Shown: positions 45,378-53,822, counted from the stretch's first letter. The stretch: 64,000 nucleotides of DNA from Paracoccus sigandri (GCF_003709565.1 NZ_QNRC01000002.1:186001-250000), one strand, 5' to 3'. Notes: generated by a model from the letters alone, not told the origin. A program made the numbers and translations.

Positions 45378-46763
45378 ATGAGTGACGAGGCAAAGCTGGC
45401 ACAGGTGCTGGGGCAACTGGATGCCGGTCTGGATGCGGCGCTGGAGCGGCTGCTGGACTTCCTGCGCATCCCCTCGATCTCGACCGATCCGGCCCATCGG
45501 GGCGATGTGCGCAGGGCCGCGGAATGGCTGCGGAACGAGCTTGAACTGCTTGGTTTCCATGCAGAAATCCGCGACACGCCGGGCCATCCGATGGTCGTCG
45601 CCCATTCGCAGAAGGGCGATGCGCGGCCACTGCTGTTCTACGGCCATTACGACGTGCAGCCGGTCGATCCGCTGTCGCTGTGGGACCGCCCGCCCTTCGA
45701 CCCCCAGATCCAGCAGACCCCTGCCGGGCCGGTGATCCGGGCGCGCGGCGCCGCGGACGACAAGGGGCAATTGATGACATTTGTCGAGGCTTTCCGCGCC
45801 TGGAAGGCGGTGCATGGCAGCCTGCCCTCGGACCTGGTGCTGCTTTTCGAGGGCGAGGAGGAATCGGGCTCGCCCTCGCTGCGCCCCTTCCTTGGCGCGA
45901 ATGCCGGGGAATTGCGCGCCTCGCTGGCGATGATCTGCGACACCGGGCTCTATTCCGACGGGCGCCCGGCGATCACCACCCAGCTGCGCGGGCTGGTGGG
46001 CGAGGAGGTGGTGATTCGCGCCGCCGATCGCGACCTGCATTCGGGCAGCTTCGGCGGGCTGGCGGCCAATCCGATCATGATCTTGGCGCAGGCGCTGGGA
46101 TCGCTGAAGGATGCCAGCGGCCGCGTCACCCTGCCCGGCTTCTATGACGGGGTCGAGGAGCTGTCCGACACGCTGCGCCGCGACTGGGAGGCGCTCGGCT
46201 TCGACGCCGCCGATTTCCTGGGCGGGGTGGGCTTGCGCGAACCGATCGGCGAAAAGGGCCGGATGCCGCTGGAAATGGTCTGGAACCGCCCCACGGCCGA
46301 GATCAACGGCATCGCCGGCGGCTATGCCGGCGACGGCTTCAAGACCGTGCTGCCCGCCGAGGCCCGCGCCAAGGTCAGCTTCCGGCTGACCGGAGGGCAG
46401 GATCCCGAACGGATCCGCGCCGCCTTCCGCGCCCATGTCCGCCACTTCCTGCCCGACGATTGCACGGTCGAATTCCACCCGCATGGCGGCAGCATGGCCA
46501 GCGTCATGGACACCTCGGACCCGGCCTTCGCCGCCGCCAAGGCCGCGCTGAGCGAGGAATGGGGGCGCGAGGCCGCCTATATCGGCGCCGGCGGCTCGAT
46601 CCCCGTCGCGGGGGATTTCAAGGAGATCCTCGGCATGGATTCGATGCTGATCGGCTTTGGCCGCGACGACGACCGCATCCATTCCCCGAACGAGAAATAC
46701 GATGTCGAGAGCTTCGCGAAGGGCGCGCGTTCCTGGGCGCGCATCCTGGCCACGCTGCGTTGA
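45378..46763 (+). CDS. M20-family dipeptidase
   Basis: A 461-residue cocatalytic zinc peptidase. Metal-site segments are [34 protein letters not shown] and the final [12 protein letters not shown]. The insertion domain is at about 195-350. This is the group that includes carnosinase-like and succinyl-diaminopimelate-desuccinylase-like dipeptidases; substrate unknown. ATG follows AAAGGAG. It starts 164 bases from hemA, divergent. A modular repeat follows the stop. Confidence 0.93.
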   Translation: MSDEAKLAQVLGQLDAGLDAALERLLDFLRIPSISTDPAHRGDVRRAAEWLRNELELLGFHAEIRDTPGHPMVVAHSQKGDARPLLFYGHYDVQPVDPLSLWDRPPFDPQIQQTPAGPVIRARGAADDKGQLMTFVEAFRAWKAVHGSLPSDLVLLFEGEEESGSPSLRPFLGANAGELRASLAMICDTGLYSDGRPAITTQLRGLVGEEVVIRAADRDLHSGSFGGLAANPIMILAQALGSLKDASGRVTLPGFYDGVEELSDTLRRDWEALGFDAADFLGGVGLREPIGEKGRMPLEMVWNRPTAEINGIAGGYAGDGFKTVLPAEARAKVSFRLTGGQDPERIRAAFRAHVRHFLPDDCTVEFHPHGGSMASVMDTSDPAFAAAKAALSEEWGREAAYIGAGGSIPVAGDFKEILGMDSMLIGFGRDDDRIHSPNEKYDVESFAKGARSWARILATLR

Positions 46764-46778
46764 ACGCGAGGGGGGAAA

Positions 46779-46845
46779 GGGGGGCTTTGCCCCCCTCGGC
46801 CCGTGCCGGGCCTCACCCCCCAAGGTATTTTTCAGGAGTGCGAGG
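46779..46845 (+). repeat. modular intergenic repeat, copy 4 (tail type B)
   Basis: Head GGGGGGC-ttt-GCCCCCC (46779-46795), middle hairpin GGCCCG-tgc-CGGGCC (46798-46812), C run, then tail AGGTATTTTTCAGGAGTGCG and AGG (46822-46845). It has the same three-part plan as the type A copies but a different tail. Confidence 0.88.
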
Positions 46846-46930
46846 CGCGGTAACCTTTTCTCAATCAATTCCTGGCAGAACGGCCTGGCGGTACAGGCGG
46901 AGGCGCCGATGACCGCAGGAGAGCGAGGCG

Positions 46931-46993
46931 CCCCGGTTCCCTGTCCTCAGGGCGCGGCATCGCGAGGATGCGCGGCACGGGCCGGAACCGGGG
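46931..46993. ncRNA. structured element or small-RNA candidate between facing repeats
   Basis: Perfect outer arms CCCCGGTTCC (46931-46940) and GGAACCGGGG (46984-46993) enclose a second hairpin GCATC-gcgag-GATGC (46957-46971). No promoter or U run is evident, so this may be a folded spacer rather than an independent RNA. Confidence 0.35.
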
Positions 46994-47005
46994 CGACCTT
47001 CGGCC

Positions 47006-47072
47006 CCTCGCACTCCTGAAAAATACCTCGGGGTGAGGCGCGCCCCCAGGCGCGCCGAGGGGCAGCGCCCCT
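47006..47072 (-). repeat. modular intergenic repeat, copy 5 (tail type B)
   Basis: On the minus strand: head AGGGGC-gct-GCCCCT (47058-47072), middle hairpin GGCGCGCC-tggg-GGCGCGCC (47037-47056), C run, tail GAGGTATTTTTCAGGAGTGC and GAGG (47006-47033). It faces copy 4 and lies directly after the lytic transglycosylase stop. Confidence 0.88.
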
Positions 47073-47083
47073 TTCTTCCGCCG

Positions 47084-47710
47084 TCAGCCGGTTCGGCCCT
47101 GGGCGCTGCAATAACTCTGGCTGCTGGTCCAGGCGGCGATGTCGGCGCGTTTCGAGGAATTGCGCATCGGCGCCCAGTCGCGCGCCACGCCGCGCCAGCC
47201 ATTGCCGTCATGGGCGACCGCATTGTCGCGGCCGACCTGGCGCGACATGATCCGCACCGCGCAGGACATGTTGTCGGCGCCGTTGGTGATGTCGCCGCTG
47301 CAGCCGTAATGGCGCCAGGTGGCCGGCGCGATCTGCATCAGCCCCAGCCATTTGCCGCCGCCGCCGCGCGCGCCGGGATTGTAGGTGCTTTCATGCTTGG
47401 CCACCGCCGACAGCAGCCCCGCCCAGAAGGCCTTGCGCCCGGTCTCGGTCAGTTCCGCGTAATTGGGGCAGAAGCTGTCGATATCCGCCGGCACCCGCGA
47501 CAGGATCGTCACGCCCTCGCGGTCCAGCGCCGCCAGCGTCGCCCGCGTCCAGGCCTCCGAGCCGCTCCTGTCCTGCCAGCGCATCGGCGGGCTGGCCGCC
47601 AGCGCCAGTTGCTGCGCCTCCTGCCGGGCGATCTCTTCGGCAGAGGGGCCGGCGGTCGTGTTGCAGGCGGCAAGAAGGGCCAGGGTAGCCAGGGCGAGCG
47701 CAGGGCGCAT
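47084..47710 (-). CDS. lytic-transglycosylase-fold lipoprotein
   Basis: A 208-residue lipoprotein with signal peptide and lipobox LLAAC (Cys16). The SLT-like core has the catalytic Glu in AVAKHESTYNPGARGG and the GLMQIAP motif. Such enzymes cut the peptidoglycan glycan strand. The start at 47710 gives the clean lipoprotein signal; the frame open to 47770 is not needed. Conserved cysteines near the end (NMSCAVRI and QSYCSAQG) may form a disulfide. Confidence 0.87.
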   Translation of the reverse strand: MRPALALATLALLAACNTTAGPSAEEIARQEAQQLALAASPPMRWQDRSGSEAWTRATLAALDREGVTILSRVPADIDSFCPNYAELTETGRKAFWAGLLSAVAKHESTYNPGARGGGGKWLGLMQIAPATWRHYGCSGDITNGADNMSCAVRIMSRQVGRDNAVAHDGNGWRGVARDWAPMRNSSKRADIAAWTSSQSYCSAQGRTG

Positions 47711-47869
47711 GCGGTCCTCGTGGGGCAGTTTCGTCCCGAAACCCCTTAGCCGCAGCGCAGCGCGGCGCAAGCGCGGCGTTCCGCCGTCGGCGGGATCATG
47801 CCCATCGCGGGGCCGGGGCGGGGCGGATCTGCCGGAAAACCCGACCTGCCGGAACCGATCCGCCGCCGT

Positions 47870-48394
47870 TCAGCGCAGTTTCATCAGCCGGCCGATCTCG
47901 TCCAGCGAGTCGCGCTGTTTCGCCGACAGGCCGCCCGCGCCCTGCGCCACGTCGTTCAGCACCGACAGAAGCGGCTGGAAGCCCGCCGCGTCCAGCCGGG
48001 CCAGCCTGCGCGTCAGCCGCGAGATCGCCGGCTGCGCGCCGTGGCATTCGTTCACCAGCCAGCGGCCGACGATCATCATCTCCTCGGTCTTCGTCGGGGC
48101 ATTGTCGGTATGACGCCCGATCGAGCGGGCCAGCCGCTGCTGATCCTCGCGCGAGGGCAGCCCGTCCAGTTCCAGGAAAGCGATGCCGATGGCGGCCACG
48201 GCCAGCGCCGGGTCGTCCACGCTGTCGACCGGATGGACATTGGCCCGGCGCCGGAAGCCCAGGGCGCGCGCCGCCCCCAGCACATCGGCCGCCATGCCGG
48301 TCAGTTCCCGCGCCGCCATCCCGGCCGCGCGCAATCTCCAATACCAGACCGCCGCCGCGATCACGGCCCCCAGAATTGCCGCAAGCAAAGGCAT
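47870..48394 (-). CDS. membrane-anchored protein of unknown function
   Basis: A 174-residue protein with an N-terminal membrane helix (LLAAILGAVIAAAVWYW) and a helical cytoplasmic region (DPALAVAAIGIAFLELDG, SREDQQRLARSIGRH, EEMMIVGRWLVNECHG). The helical arrangement recalls TerB-like domains, but the metal-binding acidic pattern is not certain. The start at 48394 (MPLLAAILG) is the only one with a sensible membrane start; the much longer open frame to 49402 lies opposite gatB. Divergent from gatB. Confidence 0.72.
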   Translation of the reverse strand: MPLLAAILGAVIAAAVWYWRLRAAGMAARELTGMAADVLGAARALGFRRRANVHPVDSVDDPALAVAAIGIAFLELDGLPSREDQQRLARSIGRHTDNAPTKTEEMMIVGRWLVNECHGAQPAISRLTRRLARLDAAGFQPLLSVLNDVAQGAGGLSAKQRDSLDEIGRLMKLR

Positions 48395-48511
48395 GTCAAA
48401 CCTCTTCGTCCTCAAATATGTGGTGATCTTGCATGGCCGCGGCCCCGTGACAATGGCGTCCGGCTGCCCTAGAACCGCTGCCAGACCGCAAATCCGCAGC
48501 CGAGGCCGCCC

Positions 48512-50026
48512 ATGCTTGACCATCTGTCCTTTACCGCACCCCAGCCGAAAGTGATCGCCGGCGCCAGGGGCGACTGGGAGCTGGTGATCGGGCTGGAGGT
48601 CCATGCGCAGGTGGCATCGAAAGCGAAGCTGTTCTCCGGCGCCTCGACCGAATTCGGGGCCGAGCCGAATTCCAACGTCGCCTTCGTGGACGCGGCCATG
48701 CCGGGGATGCTGCCGGTCATCAACGAATTCTGCGTGGCGCAGGCGGTGCGCACCGGGCTGGGGCTGAAGGCGGCGATCAACCTGGTCTCGGCCTTCGACC
48801 GCAAGAACTATTTCTACCCGGACCTGCCGCAGGGCTACCAGATCAGCCAGCTCTACCATCCCATCGTCGGCGAGGGCGAGGTGATCGTGGACATGGGACC
48901 GGGCGTGGCCCGCCGCGTCAGGATCGAGCGCATCCACCTGGAGCAGGACGCCGGCAAGTCGATCCACGACATGGATCCGAACATGTCCTTCGTGGACCTG
49001 AACCGCACCGGCGTCGCGCTGATGGAGATCGTCAGCCGCCCCGACATCCGCGGCCCCGAGGAAGCCGCCGCCTATGTCTCGAAGCTGCGCCAGATCATGC
49101 GCTACCTGGGCACCTGCGACGGCAACATGCAGAACGGCAACCTGCGCGCCGACGTCAATGTCAGCGTCTGCCCGCCCGGCGCCTATGAGCGTTATCAGGA
49201 GACCCAGGATTTCAGCCATCTGGGAACGCGCTGCGAGATCAAGAACATGAACTCGTTGCGCTTCATCCAGGCCGCGATCGAATACGAGGCGCGCCGCCAG
49301 ATCGGCATTCTGGAGGATGGCGGCAAGGTGGTGCAGGAAACCCGGCTCTACGATCCCGACAAGGGCGAGACGCGGTCGATGCGCAGCAAGGAAGAGGCGC
49401 ATGACTATCGCTATTTCCCCGATCCCGACCTGCTGCCGCTGGAGATCGAGCAGGCCTGGGTGGACGGCATCGCCGGGAACATGCCCGAGCTGCCGGACGA
49501 GAAGAAGGCGCGATTCGTGCAGGATCTGGGCCTGTCGGAATATGACGCGGGCGTGCTGACCGCCGAGGTCGAGAATGCCGATTTCTTCGAGGCGGTGGCG
49601 GCGGGCCGCGACGGCAAGATGGCCGCGAACTGGGTCATCAACGAACTGTTCGGCCGCCTGAACAAGGAGGGGCTGACGGTCGCGACCTCGCCGGTCTCGG
49701 CGCCGCAGCTGGGGGGCGTCATCGACCTGATCGCCGGGGGCGAGATTTCCGGCAAGATCGCCAAGGAGCTGTTCGAGATCCTCTGGCTCGAGGGCGGCGA
49801 TCCGGCCGAGATCGTGGAATCGCGCGGCATGAAGCAGGTCACAGACCTGGGCGCCATCGAGAAGGCGGTGGACGAGATCATCGCCGCCAATCCCGCGCAG
49901 GTGGAAAAGGCCAAGGCCAACCCCAAGCTGGCGGGCTGGTTCGTGGGCCAGGTGCTGAAGGCGACCGGCGGCAAGGCCAATCCCGCCGCCGTCAACGAGC
50001 TGGTGGCGAAGAAGCTGGGCGGCTGA
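48512..50026 (+). CDS. gatB: aspartyl/glutamyl-tRNA amidotransferase subunit B
   Basis: A 504-residue subunit of GatCAB, which amidates misacylated Glu-tRNA(Gln) and Asp-tRNA(Asn). Conserved: [73 protein letters not shown] and the C-terminal YqeY-like domain with [17 protein letters not shown]; lengthy segments are given in pieces. gatA and gatC are not in the window. Confidence 0.97.
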   Translation: MLDHLSFTAPQPKVIAGARGDWELVIGLEVHAQVASKAKLFSGASTEFGAEPNSNVAFVDAAMPGMLPVINEFCVAQAVRTGLGLKAAINLVSAFDRKNYFYPDLPQGYQISQLYHPIVGEGEVIVDMGPGVARRVRIERIHLEQDAGKSIHDMDPNMSFVDLNRTGVALMEIVSRPDIRGPEEAAAYVSKLRQIMRYLGTCDGNMQNGNLRADVNVSVCPPGAYERYQETQDFSHLGTRCEIKNMNSLRFIQAAIEYEARRQIGILEDGGKVVQETRLYDPDKGETRSMRSKEEAHDYRYFPDPDLLPLEIEQAWVDGIAGNMPELPDEKKARFVQDLGLSEYDAGVLTAEVENADFFEAVAAGRDGKMAANWVINELFGRLNKEGLTVATSPVSAPQLGGVIDLIAGGEISGKIAKELFEILWLEGGDPAEIVESRGMKQVTDLGAIEKAVDEIIAANPAQVEKAKANPKLAGWFVGQVLKATGGKANPAAVNELVAKKLGG

Positions 50027-50041
50027 GGCGCGGCGGGCGGC

Positions 50042-51172
50042 TCAGCCGATCAGCGGGCTGCCCTCGCCGTAGAGGTCGCGATAGTGGCGCTCCAGCCGCA
50101 TCAGCGCCAGCCGCAGCACGATCTTGCCCGAACGCGCCGACCAGCCCAGGCGGCGCTCGGTCATCTCGATCCCCTCCAGGAAGCAGCAGACCCGCAGCAC
50201 GATGTCGCCCATGCCCGGCCCCAGGTCGCGCAAGGCCGCCGCCACCCGGTCGCGCGCCGATTCCGAGCCGCCGCGATAGCCGCCCGAGCTGCGGGACAGG
50301 TCGATCCCCGCCGTCATGAAGCCGTCCCAGTTCTGGGTCACGCGCGGCCCCATCTGGGCAAGCTCGAAATCCTCGCGCAGCCTTTCGCCCGCCGCCACCA
50401 TGCCCGGCGTCAGGAAGGGCTGGCCATTGCCGTCGCGCCGCCGCGCCAGCACCAGCAGCGGGCTTTCGGCGACATTCACGCGCCGGCGGTGGCGGCGGCC
50501 GTCCTCGGGATCCTCGATCACGCGCTCTTCCCAGATCCGGTGGCGGTCGGCGTGCTGGAAGCCCGCGGCGGCCTCGGCCATTTCGCCCGCCGCCTCGACC
50601 GGCCGGGCATCGGCGAAATCGCCCGGCGCCGGCACCGCGTTGCGCTGGCGCGGCGACCGCAGCATCCGGCGCAGCGCCTCGCGTCCGGCGGGCGTGATCA
50701 CGTAGCGCCGCAACCGGCCGCCCTGCCCCGACTGCGCCATCCAGCCCTTCAGCGCCATCGATTCCGCCAGTCCGCGATCCAGCACGGCGGTGCGGATCTC
50801 GTCCCGCGTCACGATCGCCTTCTCCATCCCATCGGCGGTGGCCAGGACCGCGCCCGGTTCCGCCAGGCGGCGCAGCACCCGCAGCGCCTGCCGCTCATCG
50901 CCGGGACCCGCCGGGGACGTGCCCGACAGCGCGCCGTCCACCAGCGGATCGTCGCGGCGGGCCTCGAAACGGCGGATGCGGCGCAGGATGGTCGAGGCGT
51001 GGCAGCCCGCCTCGCGCGCCAGGGCCCGGATGGTTTCGCCGTTCTCGACATGGCGCAGATAGAGGCGCGCATCCTCGGGCAGGTCCGCGGCCGGGGCCGC
51101 AATCTGTTCGTCCCCCGACCGGGGCCCGGCAATGTCGATCTCGCTTGCGAAATCACCGGAGAAAATGGTCAT
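50042..51172 (-). CDS. DUF6456 domain protein with helix-turn-helix
   Basis: A 376-residue protein. A helix-turn-helix of replication/transposase type is at about residues 40-68 (ETIRALAREAGCHASTILRRIRRFE). A winged-helix-like segment follows (GLAESMALKGWMAQSGQGG, RYVITPAGREALRRML), then the C-terminal DUF6456 (about 250-375; VNVAESPLLVLARR, ERLREDFELAQMGPRVTQNWD, VCCFLEGIEMTERRLGW, ALMRLERHYRD). This alphaproteobacterial family is probably a DNA-binding regulator; its targets are unknown. It is divergent from a DUF6477 gene across a 218-base AT-richer region. Confidence 0.85.
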   Translation of the reverse strand: MTIFSGDFASEIDIAGPRSGDEQIAAPAADLPEDARLYLRHVENGETIRALAREAGCHASTILRRIRRFEARRDDPLVDGALSGTSPAGPGDERQALRVLRRLAEPGAVLATADGMEKAIVTRDEIRTAVLDRGLAESMALKGWMAQSGQGGRLRRYVITPAGREALRRMLRSPRQRNAVPAPGDFADARPVEAAGEMAEAAAGFQHADRHRIWEERVIEDPEDGRRHRRRVNVAESPLLVLARRRDGNGQPFLTPGMVAAGERLREDFELAQMGPRVTQNWDGFMTAGIDLSRSSGGYRGGSESARDRVAAALRDLGPGMGDIVLRVCCFLEGIEMTERRLGWSARSGKIVLRLALMRLERHYRDLYGEGSPLIG

Positions 51173-51390
51173 GTCACGTCCCTTGTCATCCTCGGGCAGC
51201 GCGACAGAAAGCTACCCTGGGTTGTGTTTAATCCTGAAGCTCGCAGGAGGGTTCCTTCAGGTAGACGCAACATTCCCTAACAAATCCTAAAGAATTCTTG
51301 CCCCGGCGCGCGCTGCGTCCATGCATCCGGCAACACAGCTTGAAGTTGTGTGAATCTGCCCTCGCCGCAGATCGGAGAGGACCCCAGCCC

Positions 51391-51756
51391 ATGCGCCCAG
51401 ACCCCAATGTCATCGCTTTTCCCGCCCGCGCCGCGAATCACGCGCTGCGCCGCCCGCGCATCCTGGTCCGGGCCGCCCGCGCGGGCCAGACGGCCTGGCG
51501 GCGGCAGCGGGACCTGCCCAGGCTGCTGCGCTGCGAGGATTGCCCCGCGCCCGACGCCGCCCTGCGACGGCTGCGCGCCGAGGAAGCGGCCCTGGACGGC
51601 GCGCGCAAGGCGCGCTCGGCCGAATACGACCTGAAGCGCCACGTCCTGCTGATGATCGCCATCCTGGCCGAGATGCGCGCCGCCAGCGCAGCGGCGGGAT
51701 CGCGCCCCATGGGCCGGGCTATTTGCCCCGGAACAGCGATCCCAGCACGCCCCTGA
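51391..51756 (+). CDS. DUF6477 family protein
   Basis: A 121-residue basic protein. It begins MRPDPNVIAFPARAANHALR, has an Arg-rich amphipathic stretch (VRAARAGQTAWRRQRDLPRLLR), a CxxC-like pair, and a helix that reads LRAEEAALDGARKARSAEYD. The pattern matches DUF6477, found beside DUF6456 in Rhodobacterales. ATG 51391 follows GGAGAGG. The last 38 bases overlap the convergent HerA-like gene. Function unknown. Confidence 0.72.
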   Translation: MRPDPNVIAFPARAANHALRRPRILVRAARAGQTAWRRQRDLPRLLRCEDCPAPDAALRRLRAEEAALDGARKARSAEYDLKRHVLLMIAILAEMRAASAAAGSRPMGRAICPGTAIPARP

Positions 51757-53287
51757 CCAGCGCCTGCCCGGATTTCGTGCCAAGCTGGCGGGCCAGGCTC
51801 TTGCCGAAGGTCTCGACGATGCTGTCCGAGCGCGAGGACCGCGACCCCGACGCGGGTTTCCGGCGCGCGCCGTCCTGGCGGCGGGCTCTGGCCGGCTCGT
51901 CATCCATCTTCCACAGGTCGTCGTCCTTGCCCTGCGCCGCCTGCGCCGCGGCGCTTTCCTTCGCCGCCTCCTCGGCCCGGCGCGCCAGCAGCTCGTGGGC
52001 GGATTCGCGATCGAGGCTCTGCCCGTATTTCGGCCCCATGGGCGAGGCGTTCACGATCTCGGCCCGTTCCGCCGGCGTGATCGGACCAAGGCGGCTGAAG
52101 GGCGGGCGGACCAGCGTGCGCTGGACGATCCCCGGCACGCCCTTGGCTTCCAGAAGCGAGGTCACGGCCTCGCCCGTGCCGACATTCTGGATCGCCTCGG
52201 CGGTATCGAATTCGGGATTGGGGCGATAGTTCTGCGCCGCCATGCGCAGCGCCTTCTGGTCCTTGGCGGTGAAGGCGCGCAGCGCGTGCTGGACCCGGTT
52301 TCCCAGCTGGCCCAGCACCGCCTCGGGGATGTCGGCCGGGTTCTGGCTGATGAACCAGACGCTGACCCCCTTCGAGCGAATCAGCCGCGCCACGCGCTCG
52401 ACCTTCTCGACCAGCGCCTTGGGGGCGTCGGAGAACAGCAGATGCGCCTCGTCGAAGAAGAAGGCGATGCGGGGGCGGTCGGGATCGCCCACCTCGGGCA
52501 ATTGCTCGAACAGTTCCGACAGAAGCCACAGCAGGAAGGTCGCATAGAGCCGCGGGGCGTTCATCAGCCGCTCGGCCGCAAGGATGTTGATCATCCCCTT
52601 GCCCGAGGCGTCCTGGCGGATGATGTCGGCCAGCTCCAGCGCCGGTTCGCCGAACAGCTTCTGGCCGCCCTGGTTTTCCAGCACCAGCAGCGCGCGCTGG
52701 ATGGCGCCGACGCTGGCGGTGGCGACATTGCCGTAACGCAGCGACAGTTCCTCGGCGTTCTGGCCCACCCAGACCAGCATGGATTGCAGATCCTTCAGGT
52801 CCAGCAGCGCCAGCCCCTGTTCGTCGGCCACGCGGAAGGCGATGTTCATCACCCCTTCCTGCGCATCGGTCAGCTGCAGCAGGCGCGACAGCAGCAGCGG
52901 CCCCATCTCGGCCGGAGTGGTGCGGACCGGGTGGCCCAGCTCGCCCCAGACGTCCCAGAAGGTGACCGGAAAGGACTGGTAATCCAGGTCGACGCCGATC
53001 TGTCCGGCACGGGACGCGAACGCCTCGTGCAGCTTGCCCTCGGCGCTGCCCGCACGCGCCAGGCCCGCCAGATCGCCCTTCACATCGGCCAGGAACACCG
53101 GCACCCCGGCCAGCGACAGGCTTTCGGCCAGGGTCTGCAGGGTCACGGTCTTGCCGGTGCCCGTCGCCCCGGCGATCAGGCCGTGGCGGTTGGCGTATTT
53201 CAGCAGCAGGTGCTGCGGAACGGCATGCCCCTCGCCCCCGCCGCCGACGAAGATCGTGCCCGATGCGGTATCCAGAACTGCGGCCAT
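51719..53287 (-). CDS. HerA-like/DUF853 ATPase (YjgR type)
   Basis: A 522-residue P-loop ATPase. Walker A GATGTGKTVTLQTLAE, Walker B IAFFFDEAHLLF, a sensor segment VWFISQNPADIPEAVLGQLG. FtsK/HerA superfamily; the DUF853/YjgR branch has no proven role. The C-terminal Lys/Arg-rich tail (about 465-520) may be flexible. It starts with MAAVLDTASGTIFVGGG. Convergent with DUF6477, and its start faces the two small-RNA candidates. Confidence 0.9.
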   Translation of the reverse strand: MAAVLDTASGTIFVGGGGEGHAVPQHLLLKYANRHGLIAGATGTGKTVTLQTLAESLSLAGVPVFLADVKGDLAGLARAGSAEGKLHEAFASRAGQIGVDLDYQSFPVTFWDVWGELGHPVRTTPAEMGPLLLSRLLQLTDAQEGVMNIAFRVADEQGLALLDLKDLQSMLVWVGQNAEELSLRYGNVATASVGAIQRALLVLENQGGQKLFGEPALELADIIRQDASGKGMINILAAERLMNAPRLYATFLLWLLSELFEQLPEVGDPDRPRIAFFFDEAHLLFSDAPKALVEKVERVARLIRSKGVSVWFISQNPADIPEAVLGQLGNRVQHALRAFTAKDQKALRMAAQNYRPNPEFDTAEAIQNVGTGEAVTSLLEAKGVPGIVQRTLVRPPFSRLGPITPAERAEIVNASPMGPKYGQSLDRESAHELLARRAEEAAKESAAAQAAQGKDDDLWKMDDEPARARRQDGARRKPASGSRSSRSDSIVETFGKSLARQLGTKSGQALVRGVLGSLFRGK

Positions 53288-53366
53288 GCGGATCCCCCTT
53301 GCCGTCTCTCAGGCATATTCCTGCCCATTGCGCAACAATCGTGCGCGCCGAGAATACAATCTTAGG

Positions 53367-53465
53367 AAATTTGTGCCAGACTGAAGCTGTCCGGGATCCT
53401 TGCTTGCCTTGGGCTCCGGGACTTCCTCCCTGTTGGACTGCCGCGCCTTCGGGCGCGGCTTTTTT
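53367..53465 (+). ncRNA. small-RNA candidate 1 (TTCCTCCC core)
   Basis: A stretch of about 100 bases ends in a strong terminator but has no plus-strand gene before it: the neighbour on the left is a minus-strand gene. A TACAAT -10-like hexamer at 53355-53360 would start transcription near 53367; the -35 is unclear. It contains TTCCTCCC just before TGTTGGACTG and the terminator stem. This pyrimidine core recalls the UUUCCUCCCU core reported for the MmgR/alpha-r8 small RNAs and the CCUCCUCCC loops of Rhodobacter CcsR RNAs; that is from memory and only suggestive. Bases 53426-53440 can pair fully with 53540-53554 of candidate 2. Confidence 0.6.
53440..53465 (+). terminator. strong intrinsic terminator of small-RNA candidate 1
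   Basis: Stem GCCGCGCC / GGCGCGGC with a stable TTCG tetraloop, followed by six T. It is the best terminator in the window and has no upstream protein gene on its strand. Confidence 0.92.
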
Positions 53466-53477
53466 GTGATCGCCCGA

Positions 53478-53500
53478 ATCCGTCAAGACTGTTGACGGAT
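53478..53500. promoter_or_regulatory. operator-like palindrome ATCCGTCAA-N5-TTGACGGAT
   Basis: A perfect nine-base inverted repeat. Its right arm contains TTGACG, the -35 element of the putative promoter for small-RNA candidate 2, so a bound protein would control that promoter. Confidence 0.6.
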
Positions 53501-53520
53501 CACGATGCCGCGACTAGCGT
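53492..53520 (+). promoter_or_regulatory. putative promoter of small-RNA candidate 2
   Basis: TTGACG (53492-53497), 17 bases, TAGCGT (53515-53520). A start near 53527 would give an RNA of about 80 bases ending at the terminator 53574-53605. Confidence 0.5.
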
Positions 53521-53526
53521 GCGTCC

Positions 53527-53605
53527 AATGATGACCGGCCAGTCCGGCAGGGAGCAAACGCGATAGCGTAACGGGGTCGCAGTGCTTGCTGCGACCCTTA
53601 TTTTC
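53527..53605 (+). ncRNA. small-RNA candidate 2 (three-hairpin RNA)
   Basis: About 80 bases. It can fold into CCGG-ccagt-CCGG (53535-53547), ACGC-gata-GCGT (53558-53569) and the terminator hairpin (53574-53597), with CAGGGAGCAA unpaired between the first two. CAGTCCGGCAGGGAG (53540-53554) is complementary to CTCCCTGTTGGACTG of candidate 1, with two G-U pairs and no gap. AGGGAG also looks like a Shine-Dalgarno, but no start codon follows at a useful distance. Confidence 0.6.
53574..53605 (+). terminator. intrinsic terminator of small-RNA candidate 2
   Basis: Perfect nine-base stem GGGTCGCAG / CTGCGACCC, loop TGCTTG, followed by TTATTTTCC. Confidence 0.85.
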
Positions 53606-53659
53606 CGCCCGCCGCGCAAGCCGCCATCCCTGGCCCTGCCCCGATCCCTTCAAGTGACG

Positions 53660-53678
53660 TTTGCGCGATGCGCGCAAA
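53660..53678. promoter_or_regulatory. palindrome TTTGCGCG-ATG-CGCGCAAA
   Basis: A perfect eight-base inverted repeat with a three-base centre, about 145 bases before the IalB-like gene. It looks like an operator. No terminator features follow. Confidence 0.5.
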
Positions 53679-53822
53679 GCCGCACAGGCCGCGCCGCCCG
53701 GACGGCAGGGTCGCGCCACGGGTCAAGCCAAGGTGAAGCGCCTCGTCATTCTTGCCGACTGACATTCCCCGGCAGACGTGTTAACCCGCCTTCAAAGCAT
53801 TGAGCAAAGGGAAGAAACATCC

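Larger units (their letters stand above)
46764..47083. other. intergenic region with two facing modular repeats and a structured core
   Basis: About 320 bases between two convergent genes, filled by repeat copies 4 and 5 in opposite orientation and, between their tails, a 160-base segment containing a long imperfect hairpin (46931-46993). No coding frame is credible. Confidence 0.75.
53288..53822. other. gene-free region with two small-RNA candidates and two palindromes
   Basis: About 535 bases without a credible protein. It holds two plus-strand terminators, a putative promoter between them, an AT-rich start, and palindromes at 53478-53500 and 53660-53678. Details are in the separate entries. 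Confidence 0.8.

Noticed and set aside
48395..49402. N-terminal extension of the membrane-anchored protein running opposite gatB
   Set aside because: gatB is strongly conserved on the other strand; the membrane helix at 48394 marks the true start.
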